Shown: in pieces, positions 15,483-24,242 of the stretch
Numbering within the stretch: the stretch's first letter is position 1
How the letters are laid out: every line of letters starts with the position of its first letter
Source: Edaphocola flava
Lineage (GTDB): Bacteria; Bacteroidota; Bacteroidia; Chitinophagales; Chitinophagaceae
DNA length: 64,000 bases
Assembly: GCF_004118155.1 (NCBI RefSeq)
Contig: NZ_SAIQ01000001.1
Coordinates: forward strand, 1,178,001 to 1,242,000
Direction: 5' to 3'
Made by a program: the position numbers and the translations under genes
The notes under the pieces: model-generated
What the model saw: the letters and a program-made list of their open reading frames with translations, nothing else
The model's database searches: none
What the model was told of the DNA's origin: nothing

Positions 15483-18440
15483 TTAATAACCCAGTGCTTT
15501 ATAGATATAATCCTGTGTTACCACACGGGTACCTGCTTTATTGATCAGGTTATTGTCGGCTGTAGGATTGATGCGGTTAGAGAGGAAGATAAATACAACT
15601 CCCTTATCCGGATCGGACCATACACAGGTGCCGGTAAAGCCCTGATGGCCGAATGCACTTTTACTGCAATAATCAGAGGCAGGACCACCGTCACCAGAAC
15701 TTTTTTCCGGCTTGTCAAACCCGTAGCCTCTGCGGCTGATTCCTGAACGGTAACCGGTAAAATAGCTTACAGTTTGCGGACTCAGTAATTGCTTACCGCG
15801 GTAGGAGCCACCATTCATCAGCATTTGCATAATAATAGACAGGTCCTCTGCATTAGCAAATAGGCCGGCATGGCCCGTAACCCCGCCCAGCATTGCAGAA
15901 GCCATATCATGTACATATCCCTGCAGGAACTGGAATCTGAAATAATTATCCCTTTCGGTAGGGGCACAACGTTGCTGCCAGTTTTTGGCCCATGGATTAA
16001 AAGTGATATTTTTTAAACCCATTGGTTCGTAAAAGTTTTCAGAAACATACTCATCCAGCGGTGTTTTAGTTACAGCTTCTACAACCTTTTGCAGGAAGAG
16101 AAAGTCCAGATCGCTGTATACATAGGAAGCCGGAGTAGTAACCGGGCTTTCCAGAATCGTTTTCCATACCGTATCTACATAATGCTGATTCATATACATA
16201 CCCGATGCCACCGGCACAGAAAATTTCGCATTCTTGAAGGCCGCATAGATATTGGCATTCGGATTGCCTGTGCTGTCAATGGTACTTTTGTAGAATGGTA
16301 TCCAGGCTTTCATACCAGCCTGATGCAGCAATATATCACTGATCTTTAATCCTGCTTTATTGGTACCCAAAGTCCAGGGCAGGTAATCGCCCAGGGTTTT
16401 GGTCAGGTTGATCTTTCCTTGTTCGTACAGCTTCATTACAGCCAGCGTAGTTGCAGCCAGTTTGGTCACGGAGGCAATATCATACAGGGTTTTGTCCGTT
16501 ACCGGAACATTATTGCCATAGCTGAAAGTGCCGAAATTCTTTTTATAAACCACCTGCCCATTCTTAAGGGCCAGTACCTGGCAACCCGGGAATACTCCGC
16601 GACTGACAGAGCCATTTAAGTAGCTATCCAGGGCAGAAAGTGCAGTTGGATCTTTGATTAACTGGTTAGGGCTTGTTACCGGATTCGTTACAACCGGTGT
16701 GCCTGCATTCGGCTTCTGGACTCCCACAGGCGTATTGACCGGTGCCGGTTTACTGCTTGCCGGCTCTATATTGCTGCACGGGTGTACCGGTAATAATCCT
16801 CTGGCGGTCATGCGACCAGTCAGTACATTAAGTGCAGCCTTATAAGTAGCATCGTGCTCCTCATAAGTAACAATACTGGACGGCGCATTACAGATATATT
16901 TCAGGGCATAGGCATTTCCGAAGTCAATAAATAAAGTATTATTGAGCAGGCAGAGCTGTTTCAGAAAAGCCAGTTGCATCACATCCAGGCCATAATTATC
17001 CTTAGGGTATAAATTTAGGTCTTGCATGCCGATAATAACCGCATCATATCGCTTCAGGCTATTGAGCAGTGCATCCATTCTGGCGGCGCTCTGGCTTTTG
17101 GCAAAGCTGAATACGCTGGTATTAGGCAAGGCAGCCTTCAGCATATTATGAAAAAGCTTAGGATCTGTGGTCTGGAGATTCTCTGTTTTGCCCACAGATA
17201 CATAGGCATAATTACCGTTGGGGCGGAGTGTCAGCTTATCCATGATATGGTTATTATCCCTTACCATGGTGATGGCTTCAGCAGCTACATTTTCAAATAT
17301 GGTCTGTGTATAACGGTTCAGGTCTGCAGTTGCATTTTCTGGTTCCACTTTTGCTACACGGTTCAGGCCGGCATCATATTTGGCTGCCAGTATTTTCTTC
17401 ACACTTTTCTCTAGTCGGGCAGTAGTAGTTTTTTTCTGTTTCAGTGCATCCTGTATTTTAGCGATACCCTTAGGTACATCTTCCGAAAACAGCAGCACAT
17501 CATTACCGGCCAGGAAGGCCTGCAGGTCCGCTTCTCCGTTAGGGTAGTACTTCGCTACACCCTTCATGTTCAGCGCATCGGTAAAGATCAGTCCCTGAAA
17601 TCCCATTTCGTTTTGGAGCAGATCGGTCACAATCTTTTTGGATAAGGTAGAAGGTACACCTTTTCCCGGTTCCAGTGAAGGAATCGAAAGGTGTGCTATC
17701 ATTACGCTCTGTACTTTCTGCTGGAATAATTTCCGGAAAGGATACAGCTCCAGGTCATATAACTGCTGTTTGGTTTTGGTAATGATCGGGAGGTCCAGAT
17801 GCGAGTCTACAGATACATCGCCATGTCCCGGAAAGTGCTTGGCAGAGGCCATAATGCCATTATCCTGCAATCCCTTTACATAAGAGGATCCCAAAACAGA
17901 CACCCATTCTTTATCATCTCCAAAGGAACGGAAATTGATCACCGGGTTGTCCGGGTTATTATTGACGTCTATATCCGGAGCAAAATCAATATGTACACCC
18001 ATACGCTTACACTGGTACGCGATAGCAGTGGCCATCTGTTCTACTAATGCAGCATTTCGGGTTGCACCCAGCATCATCTGCCGGGGAAAGTTCTGTACTC
18101 CGGTCAGGCGCATACCAAGACCCCACTCCGCATCCATACCAATCAGCAGCGGCACCTTTGTGCTGCCCTGGTAAGTATTTGTTTGCTGCGCCTGAGCTTC
18201 TGGTGTGCCCTGCATAAAAATGATACCACCAATCAGGCGATTATCGATCAGGGACTGTATCTGCCCCTGGTTATATTTTTCGCCTCCGGAATAGGCCGCC
18301 ACCATAAATAGTTGGCCTATCCGCTCTTTTTCAGAAAGGCGGTTATAAACGCTGTCTACCCATTTCTGCCGGGCAGTTTGTGCTAGCAGTACTGATCCGC
18401 AGCCGGTAACCAGCAGTATACTTAATATTAGTTTCTTCAT
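15483..18440 (-). CDS. Fusion: GH3 beta-N-acetylglucosaminidase (NagZ-like) plus serine hydrolase (beta-lactamase fold, AmiE-like)
   Basis: 985 residues with a signal peptide (1-20). Residues about 25-370 are a GH3 domain with KHFPGHGD (201-208, catalytic His/Asp dyad) and Asp288 in FTDALNMKG as the nucleophile. Residues 370-550 form the second GH3-type alpha/beta domain. A Pro/Thr-rich linker (about 556-600) leads to a class C beta-lactamase-fold serine hydrolase with Ser657-x-x-Lys660 (SVTK), YSD near 770 and a GHQGFTG loop. In Bacillus, NagZ and AmiE are neighbouring genes for muropeptide recycling, and Bacteroidota often carry fused forms (family knowledge). Cleavage of wall glycan, then of the lactoyl-peptide bond, is inferred. 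It is unlikely to be an antibiotic resistance enzyme. Confidence 0.85.
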   Translation of the reverse strand: MKKLILSILLVTGCGSVLLAQTARQKWVDSVYNRLSEKERIGQLFMVAAYSGGEKYNQGQIQSLIDNRLIGGIIFMQGTPEAQAQQTNTYQGSTKVPLLIGMDAEWGLGMRLTGVQNFPRQMMLGATRNAALVEQMATAIAYQCKRMGVHIDFAPDIDVNNNPDNPVINFRSFGDDKEWVSVLGSSYVKGLQDNGIMASAKHFPGHGDVSVDSHLDLPIITKTKQQLYDLELYPFRKLFQQKVQSVMIAHLSIPSLEPGKGVPSTLSKKIVTDLLQNEMGFQGLIFTDALNMKGVAKYYPNGEADLQAFLAGNDVLLFSEDVPKGIAKIQDALKQKKTTTARLEKSVKKILAAKYDAGLNRVAKVEPENATADLNRYTQTIFENVAAEAITMVRDNNHIMDKLTLRPNGNYAYVSVGKTENLQTTDPKLFHNMLKAALPNTSVFSFAKSQSAARMDALLNSLKRYDAVIIGMQDLNLYPKDNYGLDVMQLAFLKQLCLLNNTLFIDFGNAYALKYICNAPSSIVTYEEHDATYKAALNVLTGRMTARGLLPVHPCSNIEPASSKPAPVNTPVGVQKPNAGTPVVTNPVTSPNQLIKDPTALSALDSYLNGSVSRGVFPGCQVLALKNGQVVYKKNFGTFSYGNNVPVTDKTLYDIASVTKLAATTLAVMKLYEQGKINLTKTLGDYLPWTLGTNKAGLKISDILLHQAGMKAWIPFYKSTIDSTGNPNANIYAAFKNAKFSVPVASGMYMNQHYVDTVWKTILESPVTTPASYVYSDLDFLFLQKVVEAVTKTPLDEYVSENFYEPMGLKNITFNPWAKNWQQRCAPTERDNYFRFQFLQGYVHDMASAMLGGVTGHAGLFANAEDLSIIMQMLMNGGSYRGKQLLSPQTVSYFTGYRSGISRRGYGFDKPEKSSGDGGPASDYCSKSAFGHQGFTGTCVWSDPDKGVVFIFLSNRINPTADNNLINKAGTRVVTQDYIYKALGY

Positions 18441-18582
18441 ATAGTTTTCTCCCAGGTAAAAGATGATTGGATGCTCGCTTGCAAATTAAAATAAATTAGC
18501 TTCCGGCTTTACCATCACGTCTTAAAAATAAACAAAATGTATGGAGATGGCCATATAATAATTTCCTGCACGGGAAAAATTG

Positions 18583-18590
18583 TACATTTG
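18583..18590 (+). promoter_or_regulatory. Bacteroidota -7 element for the ECF sigma gene
   Basis: TACATTTG matches TAnnTTTG, 54 bases upstream of the ATG at 18645, in the 204-base divergent spacer between the GH3 fusion and the sigma gene. Confidence 0.45.
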
Positions 18591-18644
18591 AAAAAAGGAT
18601 CTGTTGATTTAAAGTAAAATGCCCGGAGGTTCGTCTTCCATGGT

Positions 18645-19220
18645 ATGAACCATTCAATTGCTTTATCTATGCCGGATAGTACTGCCCCCACCATAACCGA
18701 TACGGTAAAGAAATATGGCGCCCAGCTGATGGGCTTTATCAGGGGCAAGGTAAAGAAGCTGGAGGATGCAGAAGATGTACTGCAGGATGTCTGGTACCAG
18801 TTCAGCCGGCTGACGGATATCGGTGAGCTGGATAGTGTCAGTGGCTGGTTATATTTTGTGGCAAAGAATAAGATCACAGATCTATACCGTAAGCGCAAGC
18901 CCGAAGCACTGGAAGATTATACCTATGAGCAGGAGGATGGTACCTTTGATATAAAAGAGGTTCTGCTGATGGATGACAGTAATAATCCTGAGCTGACTTT
19001 CTTTAAAGAAACCTTCTGGAAAGCCTTTATGGATGCCCTTTCCGAATTGCCGGAGGTACAGAGAGAGACCTTTGTACTGAATGAAATTGAAGATATGACC
19101 CTGCAGGAGATCGCCGATCTGCAACAGGAAAATATAAAAACGGTGATCAGCCGAAAAGGATATGCAGTCAAGCACCTGCGCAAGCGGCTGGAGCCTTTAT
19201 ATAAAGAGTTATACCCCTAA
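18645..19220 (+). CDS. ECF-type RNA polymerase sigma factor
   Basis: 191 residues. Region 2 spans about residues 22-90 (QLMGFIRGKVKKLEDAEDVL, then QDVWYQFSRL) and region 4 about 125-180 (LPEVQRETFVLNEIEDMTLQ, then EIADLQQENIKTVISR). The usual acidic linker is between them (DDSNNPELTFFKETFWKAF). A second Met at residue 9 could also be the start. No classical anti-sigma factor with a zinc motif or FecR domain lies next to it. Instead a small membrane protein begins 2-11 bases after the stop, and that tight link suggests it may control the sigma factor. The target regulon is unknown. Confidence 0.9.
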   Translation: MNHSIALSMPDSTAPTITDTVKKYGAQLMGFIRGKVKKLEDAEDVLQDVWYQFSRLTDIGELDSVSGWLYFVAKNKITDLYRKRKPEALEDYTYEQEDGTFDIKEVLLMDDSNNPELTFFKETFWKAFMDALSELPEVQRETFVLNEIEDMTLQEIADLQQENIKTVISRKGYAVKHLRKRLEPLYKELYP

Positions 19221-19222
19221 AA

Positions 19223-19558
19223 ATGCATTTTATGAATCGCTATAATCGTGGGCGCAAGCCATTTTTTTTATTATTTATACTGGCCTTCTTCCTGATAGGA
19301 TGGGTAGTGATGTTTTTATGGAATGCCATATTGCCTGAACTGGTCGGGGTTAAGGATATCCGCTACGGACAAGCCCTGGGCCTGCTGGTATTATGCCGCA
19401 TCCTGTTCGGATCTTTTGGTTTTAAAGGTCGTGGCGGTCCCGGAGGAGATGGCCGGTTCGGCGGCGGGGCTCATATGAGAGAACGCCTGATGTCAATGAC
19501 AGAAGAGGAGCGACAACGCTTTAAAGATAGTTTACGGAACAGGTGTAAACCTTCTTAA
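19223..19558 (+). CDS. Small membrane protein cotranscribed with the ECF sigma factor
   Basis: 111 residues, or 108 from the second Met at 19232. The N-terminus is basic and followed by two hydrophobic segments (FFLLFILAFFLIGWVVMFLW; GQALGLLVLCRILFGSFGF) around the loop NAILPELVGVKDIRY. A Gly-rich linker (GRGGPGGDGRFGGG) leads to a charged helical tail (RERLMSMTEEERQRFKDSL). I recognise this layout as recurring after sigma-70 genes in Bacteroidota, but it has no established function. The tail is reminiscent of CpxP/Spy-type helices. A role as membrane anchor or regulator of the sigma factor is inference. Confidence 0.7.
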   Translation: MHFMNRYNRGRKPFFLLFILAFFLIGWVVMFLWNAILPELVGVKDIRYGQALGLLVLCRILFGSFGFKGRGGPGGDGRFGGGAHMRERLMSMTEEERQRFKDSLRNRCKPS

Positions 19559-19577
19559 ATAATCAGCATATTATACT

Positions 19578-19614
19578 ATTGTGGCGCGCCTTAGGCGCGC
19601 CACAATTTTTTTTT
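19578..19614 (+). terminator. Strong terminator after the sigma/membrane-protein pair
   Basis: 13-base perfect, very GC-rich stem (attgtggcgcgcc / ggcgcgccacaat) with a 3-base loop, followed by eight or more T residues on the plus strand. Confidence 0.92.
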
Positions 19615-19707
19615 GAAAAAACTTTAAAACGGTTAAAGTAAAACAGCATGATGGCCGTCTTCAATACAAATCGATCGATAATAAATTTTTAAAAAACTAA
19701 AAAAATT

Positions 19708-19995
19708 ATGAAAAGTAAACTGCGTTTTATACTGCCCCGCCTGCTGGCTGTAACCCTGCTTATCGGTGCCGCTTCATTTGTACTGTTTATTGTGTTCAAA
19801 CTGTTGCTGGCCGTGGCTGCTATCGCCGGACTGGTATTCCTCGCCGGGAAGATCATGGGTAAAAACAGGTTCAGGGGAAAATGGAAAACAGATGGTCCGC
19901 AACAAGGTATTATGCCTCAGGAATTTTCCGGTTACGATGCTCCGGTAAGTCCTTACAAGACGGCAGCGCCATTAACCATCGTTCCAATCCGCTAA
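19708..19995 (+). CDS. Small membrane protein of unknown function
   Basis: 95 residues. The N-terminus (MKSKLRFILPR) is positively charged, followed by one long or two short membrane segments (residues about 12-48, LLAVTLLIGAASFVLFIVF and LLLAVAAIAGLVFLAG). A soluble, Lys/Gly/Pro-rich tail follows. No known family was recognised. It lies 41 bases before the Hsp20 gene on the same strand and after a strong terminator, so the two probably form a small operon. A stress-linked membrane role is a guess from that neighbour. Confidence 0.6.
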   Translation: MKSKLRFILPRLLAVTLLIGAASFVLFIVFKLLLAVAAIAGLVFLAGKIMGKNRFRGKWKTDGPQQGIMPQEFSGYDAPVSPYKTAAPLTIVPIR

Positions 19996-20035
19996 TTATA
20001 ACAACACATCTTTTAATTTCAAAAACAATATCAAA

Positions 20036-20485
20036 ATGTTCAATAGACAATCATTCGCAAACGATCATAACTGGAACCGCTTTAAAAACTGTAAAGGTGA
20101 TTTCGGTAAAAAAATTGAAGAACGCTTCGGCATGAAAGCGCCATGGATGCAGGGTTTCGGTCAGTGCACCGCAGCCAATATTGCAGAAACAGAAAATGGT
20201 TTTGAGATCAGCCTGTTCGCGGCCGGACTTAAAAAAGAATCATTCCAGATTTCGGTAGGTGCAGGAGATATCCTGACGGTTGCATACAACGCTCCTGAGC
20301 AAGGCAGCGGCAACAGCTTTATCTATGAAGAGTACCAGCCGGCTTCTTTTGAGCGCGCCTTCCAGCTGAATGGCAAAGTACTTACTGACCAGATCAGTGC
20401 AAGTTATACAGATGGAGTACTGAAAATCACATTACCTAAAAATCCGGAAACCAATAAACCGGCACAGGAGATTCAGGTGCTTTAA
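20036..20485 (+). CDS. Hsp20/alpha-crystallin small heat-shock protein
   Basis: 149 residues. The alpha-crystallin domain runs from about residue 50 to 140: ANIAETENGFEISLFAAGLK, then the ILTVAY strand, FERAFQLNGKV, and the DGVLKITLPK strand typical of the family. The C-terminal PAQEIQVL carries an I-x-V tail motif used for oligomer contacts. It holds unfolding proteins in a foldable state in the cytoplasm. The N-terminal arm (residues 1-45) is rich in Asn, Phe and Lys, as expected for a variable sHsp arm. It is followed at once by a bidirectional terminator. Confidence 0.9.
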   Translation: MFNRQSFANDHNWNRFKNCKGDFGKKIEERFGMKAPWMQGFGQCTAANIAETENGFEISLFAAGLKKESFQISVGAGDILTVAYNAPEQGSGNSFIYEEYQPASFERAFQLNGKVLTDQISASYTDGVLKITLPKNPETNKPAQEIQVL

Positions 20486-20508
20486 TCCTAAAATACTATT
20501 CACGCAGC

Positions 20509-20550
20509 AAAATAGAGTGGGCGCGGCTTTTGCCGCGCCCACTCTATTTT
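20509..20550. terminator. Bidirectional terminator between hsp20 and the GLPGLI gene
   Basis: A 19-base perfect stem (20509-20527 with 20532-20550) around a 4-base loop has an A-run on one side and a T-run on the other. The stop codon of the minus-strand GLPGLI gene overlaps the right arm by two bases. Confidence 0.92.
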
Positions 20551-21325
20551 AGATTCTTATTTTCCACAAGATATTAGTACCGTATTTACCCCACTCTTTC
20601 AATCTTGGTTGCAGTACTTTAAACAATTGTTCGTTATTAATCTCTTTCCCTTTTCCTATCTTCTTTACCTCATTTTCGTGCAGCTGTACGTTGCTGACTT
20701 TTGTGGCAAACCAGGTGGTATACAACCTCGGTATGGCCAGCCCCAGGATCATACCCGGCAGGCCCCCAAATGATTCCGGTCCACCGCTGACCATGATCTG
20801 CTCGGTATAGTAAGCAACAACAACTACAGTGTCATCAATCACTGTTGTGGCCTTGCGGCAATTATAACCGGCAATTGGCCGCATTTCATCCAGAATCTTC
20901 CACTGGTATTTTGGCAGGCTGTCTTTTACGATATAGGTATTATCATACACCTCCTTTTGGGCAGCAATGGTCTTGTCCGTAAAATTCTTGAGTACGATAT
21001 TCTCGCCGGCAGGATCTTTTCCACCCCACATGGGTATTTTCTCCGGGCCGTCTTTGTCATAAAAGTACGTGCTCTTTTTTTTGTCAAAGTCCATTTTGAA
21101 AAAGACTGTCTTGTTCTTAGGCAGCTTCTTAATGTACTCTTTCATAAATTCACTGTCTTCATCGTCGTCCATTTCCAGCTGCATACCCAATCGTACATTT
21201 GTCGTCTTCAGGTATTCGATAGAGCCGGAGGAGGTGAACTGGGCGGTACTGCGAACAGATACCATCAGCAATGCACAGCCCATCAGTAATAATGCTTTCA
21301 TGTGTTTTATTTTCTTACTAAACAT
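20549..21325 (-). CDS. GLPGLI family protein
   Basis: 258 residues with a signal peptide (alternative Met at residue 9, MKALLLMGCALLMVS). The family's namesake motif appears as FGGLPGMILGL near residue 195. Family features are GYNCRKATTVIDDTVVVVAY (around 150-170) and the PKYQWKILDE strand before it. The function of GLPGLI proteins is not established; they are exported and usually sit beside a TonB-dependent receptor of the type found directly upstream here. The start codon overlaps the receptor stop codon (TAATG), so translation of the two is coupled. Confidence 0.9.
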   Translation of the reverse strand: MFSKKIKHMKALLLMGCALLMVSVRSTAQFTSSGSIEYLKTTNVRLGMQLEMDDDEDSEFMKEYIKKLPKNKTVFFKMDFDKKKSTYFYDKDGPEKIPMWGGKDPAGENIVLKNFTDKTIAAQKEVYDNTYIVKDSLPKYQWKILDEMRPIAGYNCRKATTVIDDTVVVVAYYTEQIMVSGGPESFGGLPGMILGLAIPRLYTTWFATKVSNVQLHENEVKKIGKGKEINNEQLFKVLQPRLKEWGKYGTNILWKIRI

Positions 21326-24153
21326 TAATCGTTCGATTCTTCTGTTTCGGTATTGCCAGGAGTCTTGCCTGAAGCCGCTTTGCTGTACGTGAAGTTCCAG
21401 GCCAGTTTCAGCAGGAAGTATCTTCTGATATTGTTGTAGGTTGATTCTGTAATATAGTTATCATAGGCACTTCTGGAGAAACCTACATTACGATTAAAGA
21501 GATCATTGCCCTCCAGTCTGATGTTCAGAGAGCGATTCTTCAGAATCGATTTGCTGAGGAATGCATTGGCCAGGAAGATATTATTGTTCTTGTCCTGAGC
21601 ATCTGTTTTCTCCCGTAGTAACCAGTTAAAGCTGAAACCCAATTCAATACCTTTCCAGAAAGTATATACGGCCTCAAACTCCTGCCTGGTCATCAGAAAT
21701 TTATTAACTGCAAGCGCATTTACAGAGCTGCTGCTGATATTATATGTCGGGCTTATGTTATAGCTCAGTTCGATAACAGAATCTTTATAATAGTCCAGGT
21801 CCAGTCTTAATCCCACAGAGGTATTGCGGGAGGTATTCAGGACACTATTCAGGTAGCTGTTACTGTTGTTGTAATTACCATTAAGTCCGATACCCATTCT
21901 GGTTTTTATCGGTTTTATTTTTGTGGAGTAACCACCATACACGCCTGTATTCCAGTTGCCGTTCAAGTTAATCGTTTGATAAGTATTTACGCCTTCCGGT
22001 GTAATGTCGCGTCGTTGACTGAATGCATTCTGTGTGAAACTGTAACGGACATTACCGTAGAAGTATGTTTCAGAAAGCATTTTATACTGGTTAAAATTAA
22101 CGGAGAAGCTATGGTTAAATGCCTGAACCAGGTCGGGATTACCCAGACGGATATTCAAGGGATCGGTATTTTGTACCATAACCTGAATCTGGTCTATACG
22201 GGGTTGTGACGTAGAACCATTGTAGTTGAATCCTACATTCAGAGAACGGTTCCTGCTAAAGTTCAGAGAAGCCCTTGGAAAGAAGTTCAGATAATTCCGG
22301 GAAAATTCTGCTCCGCTGAAATTGTTGGTGTTCTGGTATTGTGCGTAGGCTACATTACCACCGAAGTTAAACTTCAGTTGCTTGTTGATATTATACCGCA
22401 GGTTAGCACCGGCAGAATTGGTCCATATGCTGTAATTGTAATCACTGCTGTAGATTGAGTTTAAAGTGTCCGTTTCTCCGCCCGGTGCCCGGTCAAAGCT
22501 CAGGTTTGATGCTGTGTTTTTTATGTAGTTACTGTATGCATTCAGGACCAGGTACATCTTATCCTTGATCAGCGGCTCAGTATAGGTGAAGCGAAGATTG
22601 CTCTGCAGGTTCAGCGTACTATCTGTCTTGCGCTGATTGAATGTCTGTGCAGTACCGGTGGTGTAGAAATTATTTTCAGACAGGAAAGAGCCATCGGCAT
22701 TGCGCTGCATATAACTTCCGTTCAGCGTAGCAGAAAAAGACCGGCCCTGTACCTTATATTTTTTCCGGTAAGAAACGTCCAGACTGGCATTGGCTGTAGT
22801 ACTGGTATTGTTATTTTCGGTACGGCTGTCATTGATCAGGTTGCCGTCCATATCGGTATAGTTTGCCGTATTCAGGCTGTTGGTTTTGGCCTGATTTATA
22901 CTTCCTTTAGCCGTAACCACCAGATTGCTCAATGAATCAATGGTAATGTCTGCACGGCCGTTGAGAGAGTTCAGTAAGTTGCTGCTTTTGCTGTACGCAG
23001 TAGTATTGTTGACATACTGTGTATCCGGCATGATGTATTGTGTCCGGGTGTTCTTCGATACCTCCAGCTGGTAGCTATTCACCCTGTAATCAGTACTGAG
23101 GTTTACCTGGTCTTTTGCACCGAATTTGTTACTGTAGTGTACACCACCATTGATACTTCTCGGCAACCCTTCTCCGCTGAAGGTTCCGTTATATCCGCCC
23201 AGCTCATTACCGCCACCTCCGGAAGTCATCATCATCATACCATCCTCACCTTCACCATCACCCATACGCATCATAGCACCGCCACCGCCATATTTAGAAG
23301 CGTCATTCCAGCCCAGCCCCACATTATTAGTATTACTGGTAATGGCATATGCCGCAATCTTGCGTTTATTTTTAAAAGCGCTGACCATAAGCTGGTTTTC
23401 ATAATACTTCGGTAAACCACCACCCAGGATAATTTTTCCGAAATAACCACTCTTGGCATTTTCTTTCAGGGTCAGATTGATGGTTTTGATTTTGGTACCA
23501 TCATCAATCCCCGTCAATTGCGCTTCTTCTGTTTTTTTATCAAAAACCTGTACCTTATCTACAGCAGCAGCACGCAGCATTTTGGATAGTACTGCCGGGT
23601 CATCTGCAAAAAATTCATCTCCGTCTACGAGCATCTTCTGCACCTTCTCACCATGTGCGGTTATATTTCCTTTCTGATCCACTTCAATACCAGGCAGCTT
23701 TTTAAGGAGTTCTTCCACAGTAGCAAATTGCCTCACTTTGAAGCTATCAGCAGCATACTCGACCGTATCACCTTTAATGATGATAGCCCGTGCATCGGTA
23801 ACGATTACTTCCTGTAACAAGTTTTGTTTGGAGATCATAGGTACCTCACCTACATCTGTTTTGCTTTCATCCACCTTTACCTCTCCGATAAAATTGGCGA
23901 AGGTCGGATGTGCATAGATGAGCAGATAATTACCTTTCTGAGGCACTGTCAGCCTGAATATGCCTTCCTCGTTGGCACGGGTAAAATCCTGTAAGAGAGA
24001 ATCTGATTGGTTGATAACACTGATACTGGTATACCCCATATTCATCATGGATGCGGTATCGATAATCTTACCCTCAATCGTATAAGCATCCTGGGCCTGT
24101 GACCAGAATGGACATAATAAGGTAAGCAGTAGCAGTAAAGATCTTAATTGCAT
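21325..24153 (-). CDS. TonB-receptor-like outer membrane protein with carboxypeptidase-regulatory-like domain
   Basis: 942 residues. After the signal peptide (1-20), residues about 22-110 form a carboxypeptidase-regulatory-like beta-sandwich (YTIEGKIIDTASMMNMGYTS). A plug-like domain follows (LLKKLPGIEVDQKGNITAHG, 148-168; VDGDEFFADDP), and then a long barrel ends in an aromatic-rich strand (YFLLKLAWNFTYSKA). A Gly/Met-rich loop sits at residues 289-320. No canonical N-terminal TonB box was identified. This is the outer-membrane beta-barrel family that pairs with GLPGLI proteins; its substrate is unknown. It overlaps the GLPGLI gene by one base. Confidence 0.88.
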   Translation of the reverse strand: MQLRSLLLLLTLLCPFWSQAQDAYTIEGKIIDTASMMNMGYTSISVINQSDSLLQDFTRANEEGIFRLTVPQKGNYLLIYAHPTFANFIGEVKVDESKTDVGEVPMISKQNLLQEVIVTDARAIIIKGDTVEYAADSFKVRQFATVEELLKKLPGIEVDQKGNITAHGEKVQKMLVDGDEFFADDPAVLSKMLRAAAVDKVQVFDKKTEEAQLTGIDDGTKIKTINLTLKENAKSGYFGKIILGGGLPKYYENQLMVSAFKNKRKIAAYAITSNTNNVGLGWNDASKYGGGGAMMRMGDGEGEDGMMMMTSGGGGNELGGYNGTFSGEGLPRSINGGVHYSNKFGAKDQVNLSTDYRVNSYQLEVSKNTRTQYIMPDTQYVNNTTAYSKSSNLLNSLNGRADITIDSLSNLVVTAKGSINQAKTNSLNTANYTDMDGNLINDSRTENNNTSTTANASLDVSYRKKYKVQGRSFSATLNGSYMQRNADGSFLSENNFYTTGTAQTFNQRKTDSTLNLQSNLRFTYTEPLIKDKMYLVLNAYSNYIKNTASNLSFDRAPGGETDTLNSIYSSDYNYSIWTNSAGANLRYNINKQLKFNFGGNVAYAQYQNTNNFSGAEFSRNYLNFFPRASLNFSRNRSLNVGFNYNGSTSQPRIDQIQVMVQNTDPLNIRLGNPDLVQAFNHSFSVNFNQYKMLSETYFYGNVRYSFTQNAFSQRRDITPEGVNTYQTINLNGNWNTGVYGGYSTKIKPIKTRMGIGLNGNYNNSNSYLNSVLNTSRNTSVGLRLDLDYYKDSVIELSYNISPTYNISSSSVNALAVNKFLMTRQEFEAVYTFWKGIELGFSFNWLLREKTDAQDKNNNIFLANAFLSKSILKNRSLNIRLEGNDLFNRNVGFSRSAYDNYITESTYNNIRRYFLLKLAWNFTYSKAASGKTPGNTETEESND

Positions 24154-24242
24154 AAGCGGTTATAATAACAATTCGGTAAATGTAGCTATACGTGGAAAAC
24201 GCAATGTTAATTCACAATAGTATGCAATTAATCCCGAAAAGC

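Noticed and set aside
15483-18440. Serine hydrolase domain as an antibiotic-resistance beta-lactamase
   Set aside because: It is fused to a GH3 wall-recycling domain and the motif loop is SVTK/YSD/GHQG, fitting AmiE-like enzymes better; nothing around suggests resistance.
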